NCBI RefSeq assembly: GCF_003259615.1
Contig: NZ_QLLR01000013.1
Span: forward strand, 62,001 to 126,000
DNA: 64,000 nucleotides
Direction: 5' to 3'
Source of the DNA: Pedobacter cryoconitis
Lineage (GTDB): Bacteria > Bacteroidota > Bacteroidia > Sphingobacteriales > Sphingobacteriaceae
The notes under the pieces were generated by a model that was not told the origin of the DNA, did no database searches, and saw nothing but the letters and a program-made list of their open reading frames with translations. Each line of letters begins with the position of its first letter. Within the stretch, counting starts at the first letter, position 1. Positions 6,718-16,400 of this stretch are shown piece after piece. A program made the position numbers and the translations under genes.

Positions 6718-8526
6718 ATGAACCACACTTTTCATATACCCGTTTTGGGATTAGGTTACTCCATTGACACTCCTTTAAAAGTAGCTAAATATGGTATTTC
6801 TTCAGTCCTTTCTATCGTTGATGATGAATTGACAGAGCGAATGAGAAAGTTTCATTCCGAAGCAAATAAACTTGATTACGTTTTGATCAAAAAGGAAGAA
6901 AGTGATGGCCGTGCAAGGCGGGTTACGGCCTACCTTGATTTGATTGGTAAATTGGTTGATCAGCAGTTTGAGGCTTTAAGAGCTGAGCCTTTTAACGAAG
7001 GCGCAGCTATACACACCTATTTTGAACTTCTTCCGGAAAATTCTGTATTGAAAGGTCAATATCTGGAAATGATCCAGTTGGAAGAAGGTACGGTGAAAGC
7101 AAGTTTACAGGACAATCTGCGTCAGCAAATGAAAGCCGGGAATATTGATGTAAACATCATGTCTAAGGTAGATAAGGCCAATTATACGGCTAACCAGGAA
7201 AACCTGGGTAATGATTATACAGATGCACTGGCAGCGATGCGCGGTTTCGGAAACAGCACTTTATCTTCTGCTGTGGTCATATCGGCGGGTTTGAATCCAA
7301 GGTTATATACTTATATGGAGAACTGCATCGACTTTTACCCGGATGCAAAAGGGAAGATTAAAAAGAAGATCATCCTGAAGGTTAGTGATTTCAGGTCAGC
7401 ATTGATACAGGCAAAAATGCTGGCAAAAAAAGGGTTATGGGTAACGGAATTCAGAGTAGAATCTGGTTTAAATTGCGGGGGCCATGCTTTTGCGACAGAG
7501 GGTTTATTGTTAGGGCCGATACTAGAGGAATTTAAACAAAAGCGAAATGAGCTGCGTGAAGAGTTATCCGGTATTTATCAGGCTGCATTATTAAATAAAG
7601 GAATTTCCCTGGTGGAAACTCCAGTGCTTAAATTTACTGCTCAGGGAGGAATTGGTACGGCCGGGGAAAATGATTTCCTGCTTAATTATTATCAATTGGA
7701 TGCCACGGGCTGGGGAAGCCCTTTTCTGCTGGTTCCGGAAGCAACTAATGTGGATGAGCAGACTTTGGAGGCTTTGGCAAATGCACAGCAGGAGGACTTT
7801 TATGTCAGCAATTCTTCGCCTCTGGGTGTATTGTTCAACAATTTCAAAAACAGTACGATTGAACAGCAGCGTTTACAACGGATAGCAAAAGGAAGACCAG
7901 GCAGCCCTTGTACTAAAAAGTTCCTTTCTACGAATACGGAATTTACTGAATTGCCTATCTGTACGGCTTCCCGGGAATATCAGCGCCTGAAGATTAAACA
8001 GTTAGAAGCAACAGAACCTGATCCTGCACTTTTTGCAGAGAAGTTTGAAGCCATTACAGAAAAAATATGTTTGTGTGAAGGGCTTTGTGCTTCTGCTTAT
8101 TTGAAAAACGACCTGTTAAAGCCCAGAGAAAATAAAGCAGTGAGTATTTGCCCGGGCCCTAATCTTGCTTATTTTTCTAAGCAATACACGCTGAAAGAAA
8201 TGATCAGTCATATATATGGTAGGGAACCGATTACTTTTAAATTTAATCGTCCGAATTTATTTATCAATGAACTGCATTTATATGTTGATTATCTAAAAAA
8301 AGATCTGACTGCGCAGCTACATGATCTGAATGCGAAAAAGACCAAGTATTTTGAGAAGTTCAGGGCAGAATTATTTAAGGGCATTGATTATTACAGAGAA
8401 CTGATTCCAGAATTAAAACTTCAGACAGATATAGCTACACAGGAATTGCATCAGCAGTTACAAAAGGCGGAAGAAAAGTTAAGATTAATTACACAGGTAC
8501 TTGACCCTGTCAGCGTTCAGGGATAA
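6718..8526 (+). CDS. Conserved-looking 602-aa cytosolic protein, function unknown
   Basis: No signal peptide or membrane helix. The start MNHTFHIPVLGLGYSIDTPL resembles the opening of TIM-barrel FMN enzymes (PLKVAKYGI...), and an SGLNCGGHAFATEG motif near residue 255 looks like a cofactor or active-site loop, but I cannot assign a family. Cysteines cluster late: SPC near 400, LPIC near 417, ICLCEGLC near 450 and ISICPG near 480; this could hold an Fe-S cluster. The last 90 residues form a charged coiled coil. It shares a control region with the haem-PAS kinase group and has its own FNR-type dyad near -43, which suggests a low-oxygen or redox role (inference). A strong hairpin follows the stop. 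Confidence 0.7.
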   Translation: MNHTFHIPVLGLGYSIDTPLKVAKYGISSVLSIVDDELTERMRKFHSEANKLDYVLIKKEESDGRARRVTAYLDLIGKLVDQQFEALRAEPFNEGAAIHTYFELLPENSVLKGQYLEMIQLEEGTVKASLQDNLRQQMKAGNIDVNIMSKVDKANYTANQENLGNDYTDALAAMRGFGNSTLSSAVVISAGLNPRLYTYMENCIDFYPDAKGKIKKKIILKVSDFRSALIQAKMLAKKGLWVTEFRVESGLNCGGHAFATEGLLLGPILEEFKQKRNELREELSGIYQAALLNKGISLVETPVLKFTAQGGIGTAGENDFLLNYYQLDATGWGSPFLLVPEATNVDEQTLEALANAQQEDFYVSNSSPLGVLFNNFKNSTIEQQRLQRIAKGRPGSPCTKKFLSTNTEFTELPICTASREYQRLKIKQLEATEPDPALFAEKFEAITEKICLCEGLCASAYLKNDLLKPRENKAVSICPGPNLAYFSKQYTLKEMISHIYGREPITFKFNRPNLFINELHLYVDYLKKDLTAQLHDLNAKKTKYFEKFRAELFKGIDYYRELIPELKLQTDIATQELHQQLQKAEEKLRLITQVLDPVSVQG

Positions 8527-8569
8527 AAAGAAAGGGCATTTTGTATTCAACAAAATGCCCTTTCTTTTT
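8526..8569. terminator. Rho-independent terminator
   Basis: A 19-bp perfect stem (8526-8544 with 8550-8568; core AAAGGGCATTTTGT) with a 5-base loop and a T-rich 3' side directly after the stop of the 602-aa gene. The A-rich 5' side makes it usable from both strands, but the minus-strand gene ends at 8636 and is read towards it, so it may serve both. Confidence 0.85.
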
Positions 8570-8635
8570 ATGCTGTTTTTATATTGCGCATGCAGAGGTT
8601 TAAACAAAATCAATGCACGGATTTAAACAGGATTA

Positions 8636-9250
8636 TTATTTCAGCTTCGCCTGAATAGCTTTTGCTTTTTCATAATGGCCGGTAATAATTGGCAGCATTT
8701 TTTTAGCAAAGTCACTCACTTCTTTTGAAGTGGAAGCCGCTGCACCTTTAAATAAGGTAATGGTTTTATCATGATCGGTTACCATCATATCAATATAGTG
8801 ATGATCGAAGGCAGTACCTGTCATAGTTTTCATCATATCCATATGCGCTTTGTCTTCAGCAGGAAATGCCGAAGGCAAAATGATTTTATCTTTTTCTGCT
8901 ATGGCTTTAAGTTCTGCATTTGCTTTAGAGTGGTCTTTAACCATTTCTTCTGCAAAAGCTTTCACCTCCGGATTAGTTGATTTTTGGGCAATCTTTCCTA
9001 AATCAACTTCCATCATTCCACCAAGTGCAGCTTTTTCCATGAAGGTTGCTACATCCCCGTCAACTTTAGATTGATTGGTTGGATCGGATGGTGTTGTACC
9101 ACTCATCTTTGAGCCCATTTTCGAGCTATCTGATTTGCTGGAATCCATGGCGGTAGAATCGCCTTTAGTGCCACGGTTCTCCGGACTTGTACAGGCCTGA
9201 ATAGAACAGGCACCAATAACTAACAAGCCAAATAAACTTAATTGCTTCAT
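8636..9250 (-). CDS. DUF4142 family lipoprotein
   Basis: 204 aa. A signal peptide with lipobox (SIQAC, Cys20) is followed by a Ser/Asp/Lys-rich linker to about residue 60, then a helical DUF4142 (ferritin-like fold) domain with DVATFMEKAALGGMMEVDLG, STNPEVKAFAEEMVKDHSKAN, and a second repeat ending in VSDFAKKMLPIITGHYEKAKAI. DUF4142 proteins are periplasmic and often stress-induced; their biochemical role is unknown. It is divergent from the DUF2911 gene, and both leaders share a 15-bp sequence, so the two are probably co-regulated. Confidence 0.9.
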   Translation of the reverse strand: MKQLSLFGLLVIGACSIQACTSPENRGTKGDSTAMDSSKSDSSKMGSKMSGTTPSDPTNQSKVDGDVATFMEKAALGGMMEVDLGKIAQKSTNPEVKAFAEEMVKDHSKANAELKAIAEKDKIILPSAFPAEDKAHMDMMKTMTGTAFDHHYIDMMVTDHDKTITLFKGAAASTSKEVSDFAKKMLPIITGHYEKAKAIQAKLK

Positions 9251-9264
9251 AATCGTATTATTAA

Positions 9265-9360
9265 AATAAGTTTTGTTTACACCAATTAACAGTTATAGCT
9301 GGAAAAGGTTTCTATTATAAATCAAAACATAACTGTAATTTCGTATAAACAAAACTTATT
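9265..9360. promoter_or_regulatory. 15-bp perfect inverted repeat flanking the divergent promoter region
   Basis: AATAAGTTTTGTTTA (9265-9279) recurs as its exact complement TAAACAAAACTTATT (9346-9360), with 66 bp between. Each copy sits in the leader of one divergent gene: 14 bp before the DUF4142 start (9250) and 3 bp before the DUF2911 start (9364). A TAATTTCG (9336-9343) resembles a -7 box for the plus gene. The symmetry suggests a shared regulatory site or a leader element common to both mRNAs. Confidence 0.6.
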
Positions 9361-9363
9361 CTA

Positions 9364-10215
9364 ATGAACACAATACTCAAAACAACACTTTTGGTTGCGC
9401 TGGCTATCGGCTTAAATGCTGATTTGAAAGCACAAGGAATTAATATCCCTCAACCAAGTTCCGGCCAAACCTTAATACAGGATTTCGGCCTTGGAAAAAT
9501 AACAGTTAAATATTCCCGTCCAAATACTAAAGGACGTAAAGTATTCGGAGAACTTGAACCTTATGGGTCAGTTTGGCGTACAGGTGCAAACAGTGCAACA
9601 ACAATTACATTCACGGATAACGTGACTTTAGAAGGTCAGGCAGTACCTGCGGGTGATTATGCTTTATTTACTATTCCCGGCAAAACTGAATGGACAGTAA
9701 TTTTAAACAAAAACACCAAACAATGGGGCGCTTATGACTACAAAGAATCAGAAGATTTTTTAAGGTTCAAAGTTAAACCAGGTACTGCAAAAGATAAAGC
9801 AGAAACATTTACAATTGGGTTTACTGATGTATTACCAACAAAAGCAGTGATGCAATTAGCCTGGGAAAATGTTGTAGTACCTATCAATATGACTACAGAT
9901 ATTGATGCCAAAGTAATGGCGAGTATTGATGAAGCGATGAAAGGCGATAAGAAACCATACTTCCAGTCAGCTATTTACTATCTGGAAAATGGAAAAGACC
10001 TGAACAAAGCAATGGAGTGGATGAATGCAGCAGACGCAGCTGATGGTGGTAAGGGGCCGTGGATCAAATTATGGAAAGGCCGTGTTCAACTTAAAATGGG
10101 CGATAAAAAAGGTGCAGCGGAAAGTGCAGCAGCTGGTATTAAAATAGCTACAGAGATTAAAAACCCTGAATATATACGTTTAAATACAGCGCTATTGGCT
10201 GACGCAAAGAAATAA
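9364..10215 (+). CDS. DUF2911 family periplasmic protein
   Basis: 283 aa. The signal peptide ends near LKAQGIN (residue about 25). The DUF2911 domain (about 40-180) contains the typical KITVKYSRPNTKGRKVFGEL, PYGSVWRTGANSATTITF and VPAGDYALFTIPGKTEWTVI motifs. The C-terminal third is helical and TPR-like (YFQSAIYYLENGKDLNKAMEW). Function unknown; members are common, secreted and abundant in Bacteroidota. It is transcribed away from the DUF4142 lipoprotein gene and followed by a strong terminator. Confidence 0.9.
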   Translation: MNTILKTTLLVALAIGLNADLKAQGINIPQPSSGQTLIQDFGLGKITVKYSRPNTKGRKVFGELEPYGSVWRTGANSATTITFTDNVTLEGQAVPAGDYALFTIPGKTEWTVILNKNTKQWGAYDYKESEDFLRFKVKPGTAKDKAETFTIGFTDVLPTKAVMQLAWENVVVPINMTTDIDAKVMASIDEAMKGDKKPYFQSAIYYLENGKDLNKAMEWMNAADAADGGKGPWIKLWKGRVQLKMGDKKGAAESAAAGIKIATEIKNPEYIRLNTALLADAKK

Positions 10216-10229
10216 ATTTTACCAAACTC

Positions 10230-10266
10230 AAAAAAGGGGTGTGTCTTAGGGCACACCCCTTTTTTT
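10230..10266 (+). terminator. Rho-independent terminator
   Basis: Stem AAAAAAGGGGTGTG (10230-10243) with CACACCCCTTTTTT (10252-10265), 8-base loop, continuing T run. It ends the DUF2911 transcript. Confidence 0.9.
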
Positions 10267-10718
10267 GTGCCTTTATTCCTGCAAGTTTTACATTAACTAT
10301 AATGAACAAACTGAACAGAAATATCAGCTAATCAATTAATTATTTATTTCTAATTTTAAAAGTATAAGACCATAATTAATGTTTTGCCATGCACAGATAA
10401 TCTTAGTTAAAACCAATTTCAGACCTATTAACGCCTAAATCTATACCTATGAAAAAACGCTACTCTCCTTCTCAAAAGAAACCAGAGACCTGTTCATTAT
10501 CCAATTGACATTTCAGTTCCTTCAGGTTATCTGGGTTGTAATCTTTTAAGATTACAACCACTCCATCATAAATTATTTTCTTTTAAATATTAAAACAGCT
10601 ACGTCAAAAATTTTACGGTAAGGCAGATTTTTCTCTAAAAATCGGGAGGGTGATATAGAATTCAGCGTAGCCATTACTATATGGTAATACCGCCATAGAA
10701 GTATTAAGCTCTTCTGCG
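10267..10718. other. Long AT-rich intergenic region with a 26-bp palindrome
   Basis: No gene is supported in these 450 bases. A perfect 12-bp inverted repeat, GGTTGTAATCTT (10534-10545) and AAGATTACAACC (10548-10559), separated by TT, is the only clear structure. It lacks a T run, so an operator or mRNA leader element is as likely as a terminator. The region should contain the promoter of the giant surface protein; no clean TAnnTTTG box was found. Confidence 0.5.
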
Positions 10719-13406
10719 ATGAAAAGACTATTAACATTACCCCTGTCTGCAAAACTATTTGCGCTCTCTCTTTTCTTCTTCCCGTTTTTGAGTCTGGCTC
10801 AAAATCCGAAGACTCTTGAGTTGTTTGCTGGCTCAGGCAGCACCACAACGACAGGCCCTTCTGTTCTTCCACAAACCTTTACATTGTTAGAGAACACGAA
10901 TAATCCAACCGGAACAACTTCAGCAGCTTATAATGCAGGCGGTTCACCCGTCACGGTCACCTATAGTCTCAGTAATCAGCAGTTTAACACTGCCTCCTAT
11001 CCGCTGGTTCCATTAGCGGTTAATCCAGGTCTTTTCTTTGGGGGTACAACTACAACCGGAAGTGATCAATATGCAACAAGCCCCTTGTTTCAGAATATAG
11101 GGGCTTTTGGCGGTTCAACAGATGCTACTTTTACTTCAAGTCCATTAAATGCGGGCGGACCGGCCAATGGGATCAGCGCAGCTAATAACTATGGTATAAC
11201 ACTTTTTGCTTCTTCAACTGTAGTCAGAAATGCTGGTTTAGCAGTTCCTGGCAGAGTCCAGATGGCGGATTTAACAATTACTTTCAGCAGGCCGGTTAGT
11301 AATCCTGTTCTGCATATTGGTGGAATGGGAGGCTCTGTTACTTCAGGTACGGCTGTTACCTCCTTAACGCAGGAATATAATTTAATAACCACTGGCATTA
11401 CCATGTCCAAACTATCTGGTTCTACAGAATTAACTGTAAGTGGTAATCAGATTAATAATGGTTCAACTGCTCCAAATGCAGCTTGTGGTGCTGGTGGCGC
11501 CTGCGGAAGTGTATTGTTCAGCGGTAGAAATATTACCACAATCACCTTAAGGGTATTCTTAAGGTCAACCGGGCCAGGAACTATATGGGCAGCCAATCCA
11601 CAGAGCGCGGGTGATGCTGCTGTAATTGGTGTATCCCTGGATTCACCGGTAGATTTATCTATTGTTAAAACACAAAGCAGTGCAACACCTGCAATTGGCA
11701 GCAATACGACTTTTACGTTAACGGCAAGTAATCTCGGAAATAATAATGCAACAGGAGTAGTCGTCAATGATTTACTCCCCGCGGGTTATACCTTTGTAAG
11801 TGCAACACCATCTGCCGGAACCTATAATTCCGGCACCGGTGTTTGGAATGTAGGTGCCCTTACAGCAAGTACGGGTACAGCCACTTTAAGTATTGTAGCC
11901 AAAGTAAATTTAACCGGGCCCTATGCGAATACAGCCACGATTAGTGGAAACCAGGATGATCCGGTCGCTGCAAATAATACGTCAACTATAACCCCGGTAC
12001 CAGTATTGGTAACGGATCGCCAGATCATTAAAACCGCAGACAATTTAACACCTGTAGTAGGCAGTAATGTTGTTTTCACTTTAAATGCTTTGAACAACGG
12101 CCCTAGTCCGGCCACAGGAGTTGCGGTAACAGATCTGCTTCCGGCAGGTTTTACTTATATCAGCAATACTACCCCTACTGCGGGCACATATGTTAACCTG
12201 ACTGGTTTATGGGCTATTGGAAACCTGGCAAGTACAGCTGGTGCATCGATGACCATTACAGCCAGGGTTAATGCAACGGGACCTTATACGAATATTGCTG
12301 TAGTTACAGGTATCGAAAACGATCCGGTAACACCCAATAACACCTCTTCGGTCACCATCACCCCGGCTGCTGTTGCCGACCGTTCCATCTTAAAAACAGT
12401 CAGTAACCCAACTCCGACTGTAGGAACGAATGTCATATTTACCTTAACAGCAACTAATAACGGGCCAAGTGCAAGTACAGGAACCACGGTCACTGATTTA
12501 CTTCCTGCAGGTTATACTTATGTGGCTTCTCTTCCTTCGCTGGGAACAACTTATGTTCCGGGAACAGGTTTGTGGACCATTGGTACTTTACCAAATGGAG
12601 CAAGCGCAGTATTGACAATTACTGCTACCGTAAATGCAACTGGTCCTTATGCCAATACTGCCACCATTACGGGAATTGAAAACGACCCGACCGCTGGTAA
12701 TAACAGCGCAACGAGCACACCTGTACCAGTAGCGGTTACCGACAGGGCAATTGTAAAAACGGTTGACAACTTAACCCCTGTTGTAGGCAGTAATGTAGTG
12801 TTTACACTCATTGCCACCAATAACGGGATAAGCCCTGGTACAGGGATTACAGTTACAGACTTACTTCCGGCAGGTTATACCTACGTGAGTTCAACCCCTC
12901 CGGCTGGAACAACTTATACCCCTGCAACAGGTTTGTGGACGATCGGTTCTTTAGCAAATGGGGCAAATTCAACCTTAACCATTACTGCGACCGTAAATCC
13001 AACTGGTCCTTATGCCAATACTGCGACCATCACAGGAAATGAAAGTGATCCGGTTACGCTGAATAATACGGCTACGATTTTGCCAATCCCTGTTCCGACT
13101 ACGGACAGATCGGTTGTTAAAACAGTAAACAACGCTGCTCCGGCAGTTGGAAGCAATGTCGTATTTACATTGGTGGCGACCAACAATGGCCCGAGCCCGA
13201 GTACGGCAACTGTAGTGACTGACCTGCTTCCGATAGGTTATACCTATGTGAAGTTCTACGCCGCCTGCAGGTACTGCTTATATACCGCTAACGGGTTCAT
13301 GGACTATCGGCGCTCTGGCCAGCGGAGCTTCTGCGACCATGACCATTACTGCGACAGTAAACCCGGTTGGCCCTTATGCCAATACCGCGGTGATTACAGG
13401 TCTTGA
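10719..13406 (+). CDS. N-terminal fragment of giant DUF11-repeat surface protein (frameshifted)
   Basis: 895 aa as read. A signal peptide (MKRLLTLPLSAKLFALSLFF, cut after LSLAQ, residue about 28) is followed by a unique region to residue 311, rich in Gly, Thr and Ser with conserved GNGLGS-like turns, probably a ligand-binding or collagen-like head. DUF11-like repeats of exactly 363 bp then start at 11652. Repeat 5 carries an extra base at about 13251 (GTG-A-AGTTCT where sister repeats read GTGAGTTCT), after which the frame gives 50 nonsense residues and stops at 13406. If the insertion is real this product is secreted but lacks the T9SS sorting domain. If it is a sequencing error the gene runs on to 29973. 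Confidence 0.85.
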   Translation: MKRLLTLPLSAKLFALSLFFFPFLSLAQNPKTLELFAGSGSTTTTGPSVLPQTFTLLENTNNPTGTTSAAYNAGGSPVTVTYSLSNQQFNTASYPLVPLAVNPGLFFGGTTTTGSDQYATSPLFQNIGAFGGSTDATFTSSPLNAGGPANGISAANNYGITLFASSTVVRNAGLAVPGRVQMADLTITFSRPVSNPVLHIGGMGGSVTSGTAVTSLTQEYNLITTGITMSKLSGSTELTVSGNQINNGSTAPNAACGAGGACGSVLFSGRNITTITLRVFLRSTGPGTIWAANPQSAGDAAVIGVSLDSPVDLSIVKTQSSATPAIGSNTTFTLTASNLGNNNATGVVVNDLLPAGYTFVSATPSAGTYNSGTGVWNVGALTASTGTATLSIVAKVNLTGPYANTATISGNQDDPVAANNTSTITPVPVLVTDRQIIKTADNLTPVVGSNVVFTLNALNNGPSPATGVAVTDLLPAGFTYISNTTPTAGTYVNLTGLWAIGNLASTAGASMTITARVNATGPYTNIAVVTGIENDPVTPNNTSSVTITPAAVADRSILKTVSNPTPTVGTNVIFTLTATNNGPSASTGTTVTDLLPAGYTYVASLPSLGTTYVPGTGLWTIGTLPNGASAVLTITATVNATGPYANTATITGIENDPTAGNNSATSTPVPVAVTDRAIVKTVDNLTPVVGSNVVFTLIATNNGISPGTGITVTDLLPAGYTYVSSTPPAGTTYTPATGLWTIGSLANGANSTLTITATVNPTGPYANTATITGNESDPVTLNNTATILPIPVPTTDRSVVKTVNNAAPAVGSNVVFTLVATNNGPSPSTATVVTDLLPIGYTYVKFYAACRYCLYTANGFMDYRRSGQRSFCDHDHYCDSKPGWPLCQYRGDYRS

Positions 13407-16400
13407 AATTGATGGGGTACCTGGAAACAATACTTCAACGAGTGCACCTGTTCCGGTAGCCACCACAGACAGGTCGATTGTAAAAACAGTCGATACACCT
13501 AATCCTGTAGTAGGAACCAATGTAGTGTTCACACTTATTGCAACGAATAACGGACCAAGTGCAAGCACTGGAACTACAGTTACAGATTTACTTCCGGCAG
13601 GTTATACTTATGTAGCTTCTTTACCTGCTCTGGGAACAACTTATGCTCCGGCAACAGGCTTGTGGACCATTGGTACCCTACCAGCCGGACTAAGTTCAAC
13701 TTTAGCGATTACTGCTACTGTTAATGCGACTGGCCCTTATGCCAATACAGCGACTATTGCAGGAAACGAAAATGATCCGGCTGCTGGTAATAATACAGCA
13801 ACCAGCACACCTGTACCAGTAGCTGTTACAGATAGGGCTATTGTCAAAACTGTTGACAACTTAGCGCCTCCGGTAGGCAGCAATGTCGTGTTTACACTGG
13901 TTGCCGCTAATAACGGGTTAAGCGCGGGTACTGGAATTACAGTAACAGATCTGCTTCCTGCGGGTTATACTTATGTAAGTTCTACTCCGCCTGCCGGGAC
14001 AAATTATACACCCGGAACAGGTTTGTGGACTATCGGTGCTTTAGCGAATGGTGCAAATGCGACCATGACCATTACTGCTAAAGTCAATGCAGCAGGACCT
14101 TATGCCAATACAGCGACCATTACCGGTACGGAAACTGACCCGGTTACGCTGAATAATACGTCTACGATTTTACCAATCCCTGTTCCGGCTACAGACAGAA
14201 CAGTTGTTAAAACAGTGAACAACCCTGCCCCGGCAGTTGGAAGTAATGTCGTATTTACATTGGTAGCGACAAACAACGGCCCAAGCCCGAGTACGGCAAC
14301 TGTAGTGACTGATCTATTGCCAATAGGTTATACCTATGTGAGTTCTACGCCTCCGGCAGGTACTACTTATGTTCCGCTAACGGGATCATGGGCAATTGGT
14401 ACTTTAGCCAGCGGCGCTTCTGCAACCATGACTATTACCGCGACTGTAAATCCGGTTGGTCCTTATATTAATACTGCAGTGATTACGGGTCTTGAAATAG
14501 ATGCGGTTCCCGGAAACAATTTCTCTACAGTAACCCCTGTTCCGTTACCAGTTACCGACAGGGCAATTGTAAAAACAGTGAATAACCTGACTCCACCTGT
14601 AGGCAGCAACGTTGTGTTTACACTGGTTGCAGCAAACAATGGGTTAAGTGATGGTACTGGAATCACAGTGACAGATCTGCTTCCTGCTGGTTATACTTAT
14701 GTAAGTTCTACCCCACCTGCTGGTACAACTTATACTCCTGTAACAGGTTTATGGTCAATCGGGGCTTTAGCGAGTGGAGCAAATTCTACCTTGACCATTA
14801 CTGCTACAGTTAATCCAACTGGTCCTTATGCCAATACTGCGACCATTACAGGAAATGAAAGTGATCCTATTACACTGAACAATACGTCTACGATTTTGCC
14901 AATTCCTGTTCCAACTACGGACAGGTCGGTTGTCAAAACAGTAAACAATGCTGCTCCGGCAGTTGGAAGCAATGTCGTGTTTACGCTTGTGGCGACCAAC
15001 AATGGCCCGAGTACCAGTAATGCAACTGTGGTTACTGATCTGCTTCCGATCGGATATACTTATGTAAGTTCTACGCCTCCGGCAGGTACTGCTTATGTAC
15101 CGCTAACCGGCTCATGGACAATAGGTGCTTTAGCCAGCGGAGCTTCTTCTACTATGACCATTACTGCTACTGTAAACCCGGTTGGCCCTTACGCTAATAC
15201 TGCGGTAATCACAGGTCTTGAGATTGATGGGGTTCCTGGAAACAATACCTCAACCAGTACACCTGTTCCTGTACCTACCTCAGACAGATCAATCGTTAAA
15301 ACAGTGAGTAATCCAAATCCTGTTGTAGGAACCAACGTGGTGTTCACACTCGTTGCAACGAACAACGGGCCAAGTGCTGGTACTGGAATTACCGTTACTG
15401 ATCTGCTTCCGGCAGGTTATACCTATGTAACTTCTCTTCCAGCTATCGGCACAACTTATGCTCCGGCAACAGGGTTATGGACCATTGGTACTTTACCAGC
15501 CGGACTAAGTTCAACCTTAGCAATTACGGCTACTGTGAATGCGACGGGCCCTTATGCCAATACAGCAACCATTACAGGAAACGAGAATGATCCGGCTCCT
15601 GGAAATAATACATCAACAAATACACCTGTACCGGTAGCCGTTACCGACAGGTCTATTGTCAAAACAGTGGATAACTTAACTCCTCCAGTAGGAAGCAACG
15701 TGGTGTTTACACTGGTTGCCACGAATAACGGGTTAAGCCCGGGTACTGGAATTATAGTGACCGATTTACTTCCTGCAGGTTATACTTATGTAAGTTCTAC
15801 CCCACCTGCTGGTACAACTTATGTTCCTGCAAGCGGCATCTGGACTATCGGGGCTTTAGCAAATGGGGCGAATGCGACCATGACCATTACCGCTAAAGTC
15901 AATGCAACCGGGCCTTATGCCAATACAGCAACCATTACCGGTACAGAAACTGACCCGGTTACGCTCAACAATGCAGCTACAATTTTACCTGTACCTGTTC
16001 CTAATACAGACAGAACAGTTGTCAAAACAGTGAATAACCCAACTCCGGCAGTTGGAAGCAATGTTGTGTTTACACTAGTGGCGACTAACAATGGCCCAAG
16101 TCCGAGTACGGCAACTGTAGTGACTGATCTGCTACCAATTGGTTATACTTATGTGAGCTCTACTCCTCCGGCAGGTACTGCTTATGTACCACTAACCGGA
16201 TCATGGGCAATTGGTACTTTAGCCAGTGGCGCTTCTGCAACCATGACTATTACCGCAACTGTAAACCCTGTAGGCCCTTATGCCAATACAGCAGTGATTA
16301 CGGGTCTTGAAATAGACGCAGTTCCTGGAAATGACATTTCAATTGTAACCCCTGTTCCATTACCAGTTACTGACAGGGCTATCGTAAAAACAGTTGATAA

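Noticed and set aside
13240..13260. Programmed +1/-1 ribosomal frameshift in the giant gene
   Set aside because: No slippery heptamer, no rare-codon or stop-codon shift site and no downstream structure; sister repeats lack the extra base, so an insertion or sequencing error is simpler.
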